Shown here piece after piece: positions 1-9,003 of a stretch of DNA of 64,000 bases. The notes under the pieces are model-generated. The model saw nothing but the letters and a program-made list of their open reading frames with translations, was not told the DNA's origin and did not search any database. The DNA comes from Paenibacillus psychroresistens. Its GTDB lineage: Bacteria > Bacillota > Bacilli > Paenibacillales > NBRC-103111. Within the stretch, counting starts at the first letter, position 1, and every line of letters starts with the position of its first letter. The position numbers and the translations under genes were made by a program. Location of the stretch: contig NZ_CP034235.1 of the NCBI RefSeq assembly GCF_009728935.1, positions 6,461,501 through 6,525,500 of the forward strand, read 5' to 3'.

Positions 1-38
1 GTATCGGATACCCGCCTTAATTAATAACTATTTAACGA

Positions 39-1352
39 TTATTTTTTCATCGCTTGTGTTGATTTTGCTGCTGCGTCATCCAATGCTTTTTTAGGATCTT
101 TCTTACCTTGCAAGGCATTTGCCAATTCACTCCAAATACTGTCTGAAATAGGTCCCCAATTTAATACCTTAGGAGCAAATTGTACATAATCAAATTCTTT
201 GGCAACTTCTACCTGTTGTTGAGTCATAGCTTTGAATGCATCGCTGTCACGTACTACTTTAGAAGCAACCGCTTGACCTGACTCTGCCCAATCAATTGAA
301 TTGTCAGATACATATTTCAAGAAATCACCCACACCTGCAAGCACATTGGTATCTGTCGTAGTCTTTGGAATTATAAAATTATGGGAGCCTCCAAAAACTG
401 CTTGTTTAACTGTTCCAAGCTGTGGTACTGGTGCAACGCCATAATTGATCTTCGCTTTGTCGAATGCATCCTTGGACCATGGACCATTAAAATGCATCGC
501 GCTCTTGCCTTGCTGGAATAAATTGAAATCTCCATCAGCTGCTACGATTGGAGGAGAAACCTTCATGGTAGTTAAGCTTCTCATGAACGTGACTGCTTCT
601 ACACCAGCAGGTGAGTTATAAGCAATATTACCTTTGTCATCTAGAAAGCTGCCGCCATTTTGAAATAATACGGTTGGGAAGAGAAAGTTTTGAATCCAGA
701 ATGTTGGCATAGCTGCTCCCCATACACCTTTGGAAGCATCCGTTAGTTTTAAAGCAGCCGCTACAAACTCTTCACGATTTGTAGGTGGTGCTTCAATTCC
801 AGCAGCCTTAAACAAATCTTTATTGTAGTACATAATAAGTGGGTGAATGTCTAGAGGAATACTGTACCAGTGACCATCTTTTGTAGAATAATCCACGGTC
901 GCTGCAGGAAAGTTAGCTTGATCCACTCCAGCTGTTTTTGCAATTGCCTCAATCGGCTGCAATAAATCCTTTGAAATATAAGTTGGCGTTTGGTCAAGAT
1001 GCATAATGGCTACATCTGGAACTGATTTTTTTGTTGCGAATGCTGTATCCAGCAGTTTGTAATAATCTCCATTAGGCTGGATTGTCATTTTTACCGTGTA
1101 TTTATCTTGTGCTTTGTTATATTTATCAACAATTTTCTTCATGAATGGACCATCATTACCTGAGAATGGCGTCCAGAAGTTAATGTTTACCTTTTCACCG
1201 TTTGAAGCTGGCGCTTGGGTAGCAGCTGCATCTGTTGAAGCAGCAGGTGCTGCAGATGACTCAGCATCTTTTTTCGTAGAACAACCTGACAACACAATTG
1301 CAGAAGCCAACACTGTAACGCCTAAAGTTTGAAACTTTTTCATATTCACCAT
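39..1352 (-). CDS. ABC transporter sugar-binding lipoprotein
   Basis: This is an extracellular solute-binding protein (family 1) of a carbohydrate ABC importer, 437 residues. It has a lipoprotein signal peptide with lipobox LSGC near residues 21-24, then a Ser/Ala/Thr-rich linker and the binding domain starting at INFWTPFSG. An AGGGGAG ribosome binding site lies 9 nt before the ATG. The start of the mature domain (FWTPFSG, DGPFM, YYNKDLF) is clearly homologous to the protein at 5663-6961, so the two are paralogues. No permease genes lie downstream inside the window; they may lie beyond the left edge. The substrate is unknown. The family assignment is secure. Confidence 0.9.
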   Translation of the reverse strand: MVNMKKFQTLGVTVLASAIVLSGCSTKKDAESSAAPAASTDAAATQAPASNGEKVNINFWTPFSGNDGPFMKKIVDKYNKAQDKYTVKMTIQPNGDYYKLLDTAFATKKSVPDVAIMHLDQTPTYISKDLLQPIEAIAKTAGVDQANFPAATVDYSTKDGHWYSIPLDIHPLIMYYNKDLFKAAGIEAPPTNREEFVAAALKLTDASKGVWGAAMPTFWIQNFLFPTVLFQNGGSFLDDKGNIAYNSPAGVEAVTFMRSLTTMKVSPPIVAADGDFNLFQQGKSAMHFNGPWSKDAFDKAKINYGVAPVPQLGTVKQAVFGGSHNFIIPKTTTDTNVLAGVGDFLKYVSDNSIDWAESGQAVASKVVRDSDAFKAMTQQQVEVAKEFDYVQFAPKVLNWGPISDSIWSELANALQGKKDPKKALDDAAAKSTQAMKK

Positions 1353-1450
1353 TTGTATAATCTCCCCTCGATTTGAACTCGTTTTTAATATACCCGCAAT
1401 TAATAAGTCTTACCATGACGATATCTTAGAACATATGGACATATTATATG

Positions 1451-1478
1451 AAACAAAAAAAGACCCAAAAATGGGTCT
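1451..1478 (-). terminator. Rho-independent terminator after the retropepsin-like gene
   Basis: A 7-bp stem (AGACCCA/TGGGTCT) at 1461-1478 with a short A/T loop is followed on the minus strand by a run of seven Ts and then GTTT. It lies about 30 bp beyond the stop at 1511 and separates that operon from the binding-protein gene at 39-1352. Confidence 0.75.
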
Positions 1479-1510
1479 ATACAATCTTAAAATATGTCCT
1501 GCTGTAAAAG

Positions 1511-1897
1511 TTATTTTACCTTCACGTAAATCTCCAACTCGCTTAAATCCACAACAATCTTAGCATTGGTGAGAAAATCTGTGCCAATAATAGCATTGAT
1601 GTGAATTCCATAATCCATATCACCAATTTGTATGGTGTATTCCAGAATAGATGCAGAATCCAAAGTAAGCTTGTCTAAATTCTTCTCGTACACAAACTCC
1701 TTACCACCAACACCTCGCATCGTTTGAATTGTATCCGTAAGCTCAGGCTCCAATCCAAGTTCAAGTGCAATCTCCGCTGAGAGCAAAGTTGTTGCGGAGC
1801 CTGTATCTATCAACACATTAGAAACTGTAATTTCTTTGCCACGATGAGAAAAAACAGCATCTACAAAAGGCAACCCATAAATCATATTTAACTTCAT
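1511..1897 (-). CDS. Retropepsin-like aspartic protease domain protein
   Basis: A 128-residue soluble protein with the hallmark of single-domain retroviral-type aspartic proteases: VLIDTGSATT around residues 28-37 (catalytic DTG) and the second hydrophobic-hydrophobic-Gly motif AIIGTDFL near residue 103. Such domains act as homodimers, each subunit giving one catalytic Asp (family knowledge). There is no signal peptide or membrane segment, so it is probably cytoplasmic. Its start codon overlaps the stop of the upstream 87-residue gene by 4 nt, so the two are translationally coupled. A terminator follows. The substrate is unknown; it could also be a non-proteolytic fold relative. Confidence 0.75.
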   Translation of the reverse strand: MKLNMIYGLPFVDAVFSHRGKEITVSNVLIDTGSATTLLSAEIALELGLEPELTDTIQTMRGVGGKEFVYEKNLDKLTLDSASILEYTIQIGDMDYGIHINAIIGTDFLTNAKIVVDLSELEIYVKVK

Positions 1898-2157
1898 GGA
1901 TTTGCCCTAATCCCTGTCCATATTTTCTCCTCAATTTCCAGATGTTCACGTGAGGTATGAACCACATATAACTCTCGATCTTTATTCGCACGATGTAATT
2001 GAATATATTTTTTTAAAGCCTCTTTACTATCTTCATTAAAGGAGTCGACAATTGAAATTTCTTCAACGATACGTTTATTGAACTGCGAGGTAGCATCAAT
2101 TGCTTCAATAAGCACCCATTGCGATGGATAATGGTCTTTCACTTCTTCCCATTGCAT
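1894..2157 (-). CDS. Small conserved-type protein coupled to retropepsin-like gene
   Basis: An 87-residue soluble protein of unknown function, preceded by GGAGGAATAACAG directly before ATG. It is rich in charged residues, with Trp motifs near the N-terminus (MQWEEVKDHYP, WVLIEA) and a C-terminal RELYVVHTSRE segment. The stop overlaps the start of the aspartic-protease-like gene in an ATGA arrangement, so the proteins are probably made together and may interact. I recall similar small protein/retropepsin pairs in Firmicutes and cyanobacteria, but cannot verify this here. The orientation resembles a small two-gene module such as toxin-antitoxin, but no toxin motif is visible. Confidence 0.75.
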   Translation of the reverse strand: MQWEEVKDHYPSQWVLIEAIDATSQFNKRIVEEISIVDSFNEDSKEALKKYIQLHRANKDRELYVVHTSREHLEIEEKIWTGIRANP

Positions 2158-2282
2158 CTGTTATTCCTCCATTCAATTAAGAATAATTTCTTAATCCATT
2201 ATAACAAATTTTGGAGCTATTCAAACATACTTTTTAAATAATATGACTGCACTTAATAGGCAATTTCCTGTGAAGGCTTATT

Positions 2283-3887
2283 TTACTCCCGCTTACCCTC
2301 ACGAAACTCAGAAGGAGTTCTCCGAGTAGCTAGCTTAAACACGCGATTAAAATGCCGGATGTTTGTGAAGCCAGTTGCTTCGGAGATTACTTGGATTTTA
2401 TCATCGGAGTAAAGCAGCATGTTTTTGGCTTTCTCCATCCGCTTCTCTGTGAGAAAATCTACGAAGGATTGTCCGCGTTTACTCTTGAATAGACTGCTTA
2501 GATAGGTTGGACTTAGATAAACGATCTCTGCCATCATATTCAAGGTGATAGATTCAGCAAAATGCTCTTCAACATAATTCACAACAAGCTCAACGGGACT
2601 GGCTACAAACTTTTTCTTACGGTTCACTATGCAATCAGTCAGATCTCCAATTAACTGCATACAGCGCTCGATTAATTCCTTGCGGGACGAATAGGAGCAT
2701 ACATCCATCAAAACCTGCTTGACATCCGTTCCTTTCAACCATGTTTTGGCAATGGCTAAGTTAACCGCTAACTCATAGAAATGCAGCAGGATTTGGCAAA
2801 TCTGCTGTTGAATCATCTCTGGATCCTTCCATTCCTCGCATAGCTTAGTGATCAAAAGCTCTGTGTGCAGCTTGGCATTTCGTTTATCGCCTTCTTGAAC
2901 AGATTGCTTCAATGCATGCCAATCATAGGAATGAAAATCAAATTTATCAGATGTCAGCTCTGCAAGTGTTGTTGCCGAAAGCAATCTGTCTCCACCTATA
3001 ACCAAACGATATAGTAGCGCCATTTCTGCTTCTTTAAACGAAATAGCAATCGACTCCAAATCCTTGGCAGGACTGCCCATTCCAAAAGTAATGGTAAGAT
3101 TAGATAAGTTATGAATTTCATGACGAATTCGCGTGGTCAATTGCTCTATATCTTCCTGGATTGTTATATCGTTTTCGTGGCTTAATAAAACAATAACCTG
3201 GGTTTCAGATAGAATAAAAACATAACCCAGCATAGAAATATCAACAAACTCTTGAATAAACTGCCTAATATAAAGCGAAAATAAGGAAGGATCCATCTGA
3301 TTGTATCTTTCATCCGTAACCGAATCGCGATCTAGCTTGGCAATCAAACAAGTAATGTAGGCCTTAGGAAAGCTAATCCCAACACTTTCGAGCAGCTCTG
3401 TCTCCGCATTATGCACGCTTCCCGTTAATAAGCCTTCGAGTACATGCTGGCGCATTTGTGCCTGAACTTGTTTATCCTCTGTGCCCATTTTACTGCCTAT
3501 ATTATCTTTAACATGCGTCCATTCCGCTTTAATTGTGTCCAGCAATTTATATAATTCTTCTCGATCAAAAGGCTTCATTAAGTAATCCTTCGCCCCTAAG
3601 CGCAAGGATTCTCTAGCATATTGAAAATCATTATAGCCGCTCATAACTACACAGGCTACTTCTGGATAGCGTTCCTTAACGATATATTGCAGCTGAATCC
3701 CATCCATCCGCGGCATTTTGATATCGGTAATGATGAGATCAGGCTGTCGCTCTGCTATTTTCTCGAGCGCTTCCACTCCATCACTGGCTTCACTAATGAC
3801 TACCCAATCGGAGTTCATTTCAGCGATCATAAGCTGAATTCCTTTATGGAAGATGGTTTCATCGTCTACAATTAATATGGTTGGCAT
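2283..3887 (-). CDS. AraC-type two-component response regulator (YesN-like)
   Basis: Response regulator of 534 residues. The N-terminal receiver has the acidic pair D8-D9, phospho-acceptor D55 in LIITDIKMP and the conserved Lys in YLMKPFD. A long central region (about 130-420) resembles the linker of YesN-type regulators. The C-terminal AraC/XylS double helix-turn-helix covers about 430-530 (FTNIRHFNRVFK). It directly follows the kinase gene with 1 nt between them, so it is the cognate regulator of the kinase at 3889-5700. It probably activates transport or glycosidase genes when the kinase senses a sugar. The target sites are not proven. Confidence 0.93.
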   Translation of the reverse strand: MPTILIVDDETIFHKGIQLMIAEMNSDWVVISEASDGVEALEKIAERQPDLIITDIKMPRMDGIQLQYIVKERYPEVACVVMSGYNDFQYARESLRLGAKDYLMKPFDREELYKLLDTIKAEWTHVKDNIGSKMGTEDKQVQAQMRQHVLEGLLTGSVHNAETELLESVGISFPKAYITCLIAKLDRDSVTDERYNQMDPSLFSLYIRQFIQEFVDISMLGYVFILSETQVIVLLSHENDITIQEDIEQLTTRIRHEIHNLSNLTITFGMGSPAKDLESIAISFKEAEMALLYRLVIGGDRLLSATTLAELTSDKFDFHSYDWHALKQSVQEGDKRNAKLHTELLITKLCEEWKDPEMIQQQICQILLHFYELAVNLAIAKTWLKGTDVKQVLMDVCSYSSRKELIERCMQLIGDLTDCIVNRKKKFVASPVELVVNYVEEHFAESITLNMMAEIVYLSPTYLSSLFKSKRGQSFVDFLTEKRMEKAKNMLLYSDDKIQVISEATGFTNIRHFNRVFKLATRRTPSEFREGKRE

Positions 3888-3888
3888 T

Positions 3889-5700
3889 TCAATTCTCCTC
3901 CATTACTTCGACATCCGTAAACGGTAATACCAGACTTATTGTTGTGCCTTTGGCCAGGTCGCTTTCAATTGTTAAACCAAACTGATTGCCATAACGCAAT
4001 ACAATTCTGCGATGTACATTCATTAAGCCGTGCCCGCCTTTTCCTTCCTCAGGATTGACAATGCTAGTTTTTTTATCTAGTAGAGCTTGCAATTGCAGGG
4101 CATTCATGCCCGCTCCGTCATCTTGAATCTTGATTACCATCGTGTCATCGATTTTCTTGCCCGATAAGATGATTGTGCCAAAACCATTTCCTTTCTCAAA
4201 GCCATGCACAATACTATTCTCAACTATAGGCTGCAGAATAAACCGAATAACCGAGCCTTTCAATAATTCAGGCTCTACCTCGACATAAAATTGAATTTTG
4301 TGTTCAAAGCGTATTTGCTGAATAGCCATATAGCCTTTGACATGCTCGAGCTCCATTTCAAGCGGTACCTGACTCTTCTGACTGTTAATGCTGTAACGAA
4401 GCAGCTTGCTCAAGCTATTGGTCATCTTGACTACTTCACGATTGCCTTGAATTTCGGCATACATGCTGATAGAACCTAATGTGTTATATAGAAAATGAGG
4501 GTTAATCTGGCTCTGCAGCGCCGCGATTTGCGAATTTTTCTCCCGAATCTCAGATTCGAATAGGCGATAGCCCAAATCACTAAGCTTAGATACCATGGTA
4601 TTAAAGGATTGGCTAAGCTGCCCAATTTCATCTCTGCTGCTGATTGGAATCGAGACATCTAGGTCGCCGCGTACAACCTTTTTCATTAAATTACGCAATT
4701 CGCTAATTGGATTTGTAATGCGCACCGCAATCCAAATAGAAATGATAACTCCAAGCAATAGACAGATCAACCCGATTAAAATAATGTAATTCCTTACCTG
4801 GACCGTATCCGCAAGTAAAGTTGCTAACGGCACCATCTCCATCATCTTCCAGCCTGTGATCGGAGATGTATAATAGGAAAGCAATACTTTATCGTGCTGC
4901 TGGCGAAACACAACTGTCCCTGAACCGCTATATTGATTAATGGCATTTGGTTCGATCTCGAAGGCTTGGCTTTTGTAAACCAAATCTCCTGTTTCATCCA
5001 GAATGATAATATTTTTATTCTCGTTGGTTAAGGCTTCCATTTTATTGCGAATGATATTCTTATCTACATCAAGCACGACATAACCAAGCTCATTGCCTGT
5101 TTCAACACTGCGAATTTTTCTCGCAAAAGAGTAATTATTCTCGTTTTTGGACTTCACATAAACCACTTTACCTGTTTGAGAAACCTTAGCAAACCAAAGC
5201 TCATCTTTAACACTTTTATAAGAATAATTTGGCTGAGCTTCGGACAACACCTCGTAAGCTCCACCAACTGAACTGTAAAGTGTAATCCCTGTAATATCAA
5301 CCCGTCCATTCGCAAATACCCGTTTAGTAAAATCCTCTAAATTAACTCTTTCTGTAAAAGGCAGCGGCTCGTCCGGCTTTTTGGGCGCTGCTAGATATTG
5401 AATAATTTCAGGTGCTTGGTAGGGCATTAAGCTTAATAAATTCAGCTCATTCATATAGGTATCAATATTCGCCGTCAATTCCTTCACGACATCCATTTGA
5501 TATCTGCCGATATTTTTTTGAATCGATGTTGAATAGCTTGTATAAGTCAAATAGCTGGCTATAGCAAGCGGCAAAGCGATCAGAATAAAGTTAATGACAA
5601 CTAATTTAGTGACCACAGGAAGATTCTTAAACCATTGAATTCGCTGTTCCAAAAAGCCCATGCTATTCCTGAATGTTCCGAGTAATAATGCTTTGAGCAT
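3889..5700 (-). CDS. Sensor histidine kinase (YesM-like, Cache-HAMP-HisKA)
   Basis: Membrane sensor kinase of 603 residues: transmembrane helix at about 31-53, extracytoplasmic sensor region at about 55-300, second helix at about 303-326, HAMP at about 326-378, the His_kinase domain motif QINPHFLYNTL (phospho-His), then a C-terminal ATPase domain with GGHGLMNVHRR. The ATG at 5700 overlaps the upstream binding-protein gene by 38 nt and has AGAGGTG 8 nt before it. A second ATG at 5661, one base after the upstream stop, has AGGA 5 nt before it and is an equally plausible start. It is co-transcribed with the binding lipoprotein upstream and the regulator downstream, which suggests a three-part sugar-sensing unit. 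Confidence 0.92.
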   Translation of the reverse strand: MLKALLLGTFRNSMGFLEQRIQWFKNLPVVTKLVVINFILIALPLAIASYLTYTSYSTSIQKNIGRYQMDVVKELTANIDTYMNELNLLSLMPYQAPEIIQYLAAPKKPDEPLPFTERVNLEDFTKRVFANGRVDITGITLYSSVGGAYEVLSEAQPNYSYKSVKDELWFAKVSQTGKVVYVKSKNENNYSFARKIRSVETGNELGYVVLDVDKNIIRNKMEALTNENKNIIILDETGDLVYKSQAFEIEPNAINQYSGSGTVVFRQQHDKVLLSYYTSPITGWKMMEMVPLATLLADTVQVRNYIILIGLICLLLGVIISIWIAVRITNPISELRNLMKKVVRGDLDVSIPISSRDEIGQLSQSFNTMVSKLSDLGYRLFESEIREKNSQIAALQSQINPHFLYNTLGSISMYAEIQGNREVVKMTNSLSKLLRYSINSQKSQVPLEMELEHVKGYMAIQQIRFEHKIQFYVEVEPELLKGSVIRFILQPIVENSIVHGFEKGNGFGTIILSGKKIDDTMVIKIQDDGAGMNALQLQALLDKKTSIVNPEEGKGGHGLMNVHRRIVLRYGNQFGLTIESDLAKGTTISLVLPFTDVEVMEEN

Positions 5701-6961
5701 TGTGCAGCACCTCTTGTGGAGAAAGTTGACCTGCCATCATCTTCTCAAATTCACGTACGATTTCATCATTGATTTTCCCCTGCTTAGGATTATTCGGGAA
5801 ATATTTCACATCATCTGCAGAGCTTGCATAATCGGGACGATACTTCATCTTCTGGAATTCCTCAGACTCGACCGCTTTAGTAACAGCTGGGATATGGCCT
5901 GCTTTCGCCCAGCTTGCTCCATGCTCCGCTACCCAATTGGCGAACTTAATCGCAGCAAGCGACTTCTGTTTATCTTGATTCTTATGGTAGGGGATAGCAA
6001 AGGTATGTGAATCCCCCCAAGCAGCAGGGTGATCATAGATCACTGGAATTTTCGTAACGCCAAAGTCCAAGCCAGCTATTTTCTCAAAAGTGCCTGTTGC
6101 CCAAACGCCTGTTATTAATACGGCTGCCTTTCCGGCAGAGAATGTAAGAACTGTATCATTGATATTGGCTGGAATGAGCTTACTGGTATAAAGAGAGTTT
6201 ACATACTGCAAGGATTTCAATGCAGATGGATTATCGATTGCTGCTTTTTTGCCGTCGTCGGTGTACATCCTACCACCATCTATATTCATTTGATTATACA
6301 GGGAATACCATAACCAATAGGCATCAATCCGCACATTAGGTTCAGCCAGCGGAGCAATATTGGCGGGGATATTCTGCTGGAGCCGCTCTAAAAAGCTAGT
6401 AAATCCTTCTTCACCTTGTCGTAGATCAGGTTTTTCAGACTGATCCAAAAGCCCCGCTTCCCGCAACCATTTTTTATTATAATACATGACCTCCAAATGC
6501 GTATCGAGCGGAATCCCATAATGTTTATCGTTAATGACCGTGCTCTTTAGAATGGCTGGGTTGAATTCCTCCCATTTCACTCCTGCCTCTAACGCCAAAG
6601 AATCAATATCCGTTAGAAAGCTAGCTGGTACATACTGTGAATATTTGGAGGAATGAATAATGGCTACATCCGGCGCCTCTTCCGTCACAATCGCAGTGGG
6701 AAGCTTCGTATAATAATCGCCTGAATTATTGTTAATCTGCTCCACTTTAATATGATCTTGATTCTCCGCATTAAATTGCTGGATCAAGGCTGCCATAAAT
6801 TGGCCGTCTCCGCCGCTAAACGGGGACCAAAACGTAATCCTCACTTTGCTGACTGCCGACTCCTGCGGTTGGGGAGCTTTGTGCATTGTGCAGCCTGATA
6901 TATATAAACATAAAATCAAAAGTAAAATACTTCTGACTCCCCCTTGAAATTTACCCTTCAT
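5663..6961 (-). CDS. Solute-binding lipoprotein of the sensor operon
   Basis: Extracellular solute-binding protein (family 1), about 432 residues from the chosen start. A longer frame opens with GTG at 7033, but the ATG at 6961 has AGGAGG 9-10 nt upstream and begins a proper lipoprotein signal (hydrophobic stretch, then lipobox ISGC). The mature part (FWSPFSGGDGQFM, YYNKKWL) is paralogous to the protein at 39-1352. It is first in an operon with a YesM-type kinase and its regulator and is separated from the permease genes by a terminator. It may therefore present the ligand to the kinase rather than, or as well as, serve transport; this is inference. Confidence 0.88.
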   Translation of the reverse strand: MKGKFQGGVRSILLLILCLYISGCTMHKAPQPQESAVSKVRITFWSPFSGGDGQFMAALIQQFNAENQDHIKVEQINNNSGDYYTKLPTAIVTEEAPDVAIIHSSKYSQYVPASFLTDIDSLALEAGVKWEEFNPAILKSTVINDKHYGIPLDTHLEVMYYNKKWLREAGLLDQSEKPDLRQGEEGFTSFLERLQQNIPANIAPLAEPNVRIDAYWLWYSLYNQMNIDGGRMYTDDGKKAAIDNPSALKSLQYVNSLYTSKLIPANINDTVLTFSAGKAAVLITGVWATGTFEKIAGLDFGVTKIPVIYDHPAAWGDSHTFAIPYHKNQDKQKSLAAIKFANWVAEHGASWAKAGHIPAVTKAVESEEFQKMKYRPDYASSADDVKYFPNNPKQGKINDEIVREFEKMMAGQLSPQEVLHNAQSIITRNIQE

Positions 6962-7101
6962 TTTAGAGCTGCCTCCTAGGATACTTCTAGTACCCTTAAG
7001 TATACCTGAACAGCCCCTCAGCTCATACGTCACTTTTTAATATCTACTAGACATATTTTACGATTTTATTGAATTTCTAATTTTCCCGACCTATAAACCT
7101 T

Positions 7102-7134
7102 AAAAAAGCTCCACTAGGAAAAACCCTAGTGAAG
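7102..7134 (-). terminator. Terminator after the permease pair
   Basis: On the minus strand GCTTCACTAGG pairs with CCTAGTGGAGC (one internal wobble or mismatch) around a T-rich loop, followed by TTTTTT. It lies about 20 bp after the stop of the permease gene at 7153 and ends the transport operon before the sensor operon. Confidence 0.85.
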
Positions 7135-7152
7135 CCGATTAATTTACTAAAG

Positions 7153-7998
7153 CTAACCTTTAACGGCTCCCCCAGTAATGCCTTGCACAAAATATTTCTG
7201 AACAAATAGAAAGAGGATAATAAGTGGAATCAAAATGAGTGTAATCGAGGCCGATAGCGGACCCCAATCTGTGGCAAATTGTGACTTAAAGGAAATCACA
7301 CCAAATGGAATGGTCCTCAAGCTGGACATGGAAAGCGAGATAGACGCCCAGAGGAGCTCCCCCCACAGTCCAACAAAGCTGAATATTGCACAAGTGGCAA
7401 TGGCTGGCATCATTAACGGCGCGGTTATTTTCGTAAAGGTCTGAGCTTCCGTGCATCCATCCATCCTCGCTGACTCCAATAATTCAATAGGCAAGGTTTT
7501 AAAAAACCGATGAAATATAAAAATCGTCATGGGCAAGGACCAGCCTACATAGGGGATAATTAGCGAATAGTAGCTTCCCAGCAGCTTCATCTTACTCATC
7601 ATAATATAAAGCGGCATAATGACCATTTCCGATGGCAAAAAAGTAGTCGATAACAGCAGGAATAAAATCAAGCCAGTAAAAGGTACTCGAAGTCTCGCTA
7701 ATGCGTAGCCTGCCATTGCACCAAACAATAGGATAATAGCGACACTTATCGCAACAACAATCAAGCTAGTCATAAAATAAGCACCGATATGCGCATCGAT
7801 TAATGCCTTTGGAAAGTTACTCCATGCAAATTTTTTCGGCCATAGCCATACATTGGTATAGAACTCCTCTGTTGACTTTAAGGAGGTCAAAGCTACGAAT
7901 AAAATCGGATAGACCGTTAGGATGATGAATACTAATAGAAACGTTCTGCTGGTGGTGATTTCTGCAATATCTACTTTTCGTTTGATCTTAGTACTCAT
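7153..7998 (-). CDS. Carbohydrate ABC permease, MalG/LacG type
   Basis: Inner-membrane permease of 281 residues with about six hydrophobic helices and the EAA loop ELLESARMDGCTEAQTFTKI (about residues 173-192) that docks the ATPase. It ends with VQKYFVQGITGGAVKG, typical of the MalG-side subunit of CUT1 importers. Its start overlaps the upstream permease gene by 11 nt, so the pair is translated together. It works with the binding protein at 9004-10341. No ATPase gene is present nearby, so a shared MsmX-type ATPase encoded elsewhere is expected (family knowledge). Confidence 0.93.
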   Translation of the reverse strand: MSTKIKRKVDIAEITTSRTFLLVFIILTVYPILFVALTSLKSTEEFYTNVWLWPKKFAWSNFPKALIDAHIGAYFMTSLIVVAISVAIILLFGAMAGYALARLRVPFTGLILFLLLSTTFLPSEMVIMPLYIMMSKMKLLGSYYSLIIPYVGWSLPMTIFIFHRFFKTLPIELLESARMDGCTEAQTFTKITAPLMMPAIATCAIFSFVGLWGELLWASISLSMSSLRTIPFGVISFKSQFATDWGPLSASITLILIPLIILFLFVQKYFVQGITGGAVKG

Positions 7999-8920
7999 AC
8001 TGCTCCCCCTTCAGAATACGGTTAAAGACTACTATAAAAAGCATCACAATGATTGTGAGCAGGAATCCCATAGCCGCGGATGCGCCGAATTCATTGAAGG
8101 TGAATGCGGTATCGATCATATGCAAAGGAATTGTTTTCGAGATGGAGCCAGGTCCTCCTCCAGTCATTACAAACACAAGGTCATAGGTTTTGAATTGCAG
8201 AACCAGGGTGAAAATGACAGACAATTGAATAATTGGTTTGATCAGTGGAAGCACAATATGGATCCATTGTTTGAAGTAAGTAGCGCCGTCCAATTTACTG
8301 GATTCAAATAAGGAGATAGGAATTGATTGCATCGCTGCAAAACAAAGCATCATAGTTAACCCGGCAATTCGCCATATCCCAACCGCAATAATCGACAGAA
8401 GTACAGTATGGCTATTCTCTAACCAGGCCGTAGCAAGCGCGCCTGCACCAATTAACCGTAAGAATTGATTGATTAAGCCCATTTCCGGGCTAAACATAAA
8501 AGAGAATAAGAGACCAATAATCGCAAGCGGCAGCATAGATGGCATAAACAGAATTAAACGGTACACAGCACCTTCTTTTTTACCTAAGCGATAAATAAAT
8601 GCAGCAAGCATAACACCGATTATTACAGCAACAACAGTGGAAAGTACGGCAATATACACGGAGTGATATAAGCTTATTCGCGTTGTCTCATCAGCCATCA
8701 CATCTTTATAGTTTTTAAGCCCAATCCATTTATAGATCTTAAAGCCATCCCATTTCTGAAAGCTCAGCATGAAATTCCATACTGTAGGTATGAAGATGGT
8801 ATAAGCGATCATAACTAGTGCCGGTATGAGAAATAAGATCCCGGTTATGCTTGTTTTATAATGAAGCTTGCTTCGGGCTTTAACGAAGGCTTTCGGCTTG
8901 ATATCTGCAGTAGGATTCAT
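7988..8920 (-). CDS. Carbohydrate ABC permease, MalF/LacF type
   Basis: Inner-membrane permease of 310 residues with a cytoplasmic N-terminus of about 25 residues, then helix LFLIPALVMIAYTIF and five more helices. The EAA loop is SLFESSKLDGATYFKQW (about residues 203-219). AAGGTGG lies 8 nt before the ATG. It lies between the binding-protein gene upstream and the second permease downstream, the usual order for CUT1 sugar importers. A stable hairpin (8951-8984) lies between it and the binding-protein gene, probably lowering permease expression relative to the binding protein. Confidence 0.93.
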   Translation of the reverse strand: MNPTADIKPKAFVKARSKLHYKTSITGILFLIPALVMIAYTIFIPTVWNFMLSFQKWDGFKIYKWIGLKNYKDVMADETTRISLYHSVYIAVLSTVVAVIIGVMLAAFIYRLGKKEGAVYRLILFMPSMLPLAIIGLLFSFMFSPEMGLINQFLRLIGAGALATAWLENSHTVLLSIIAVGIWRIAGLTMMLCFAAMQSIPISLFESSKLDGATYFKQWIHIVLPLIKPIIQLSVIFTLVLQFKTYDLVFVMTGGGPGSISKTIPLHMIDTAFTFNEFGASAAMGFLLTIIVMLFIVVFNRILKGEQYEY

Positions 8921-8950
8921 GTATTATCCACCTTCTCTTTCATATTAAAA

Positions 8951-8984
8951 TGAGACAGGCTGAGATTAAGCTCAACCTATCTCA
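8951..8984 (-). promoter_or_regulatory. Intercistronic stem-loop between binding protein and permease
   Basis: A 14-bp stem on the minus strand (TGAGATAGGTTGAG / CTCAGCCTGTCTCA) with a 6-nt loop. The two unlike positions are G-U pairs in minus-strand RNA but A-C mismatches on the plus strand, so the structure is built for the sense transcript. TTTTAAT follows. It can act as a partial terminator or as a 3' stabiliser of the binding-protein message. Confidence 0.75.
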
Positions 8985-9003
8985 TGAAAAGTAAGCTTAT
9001 TGT

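Noticed and set aside
1894..2157. Toxin-antitoxin call for the small protein/retropepsin pair
   Set aside because: Only size and overlap suggest it; no toxin or antitoxin motif is visible.
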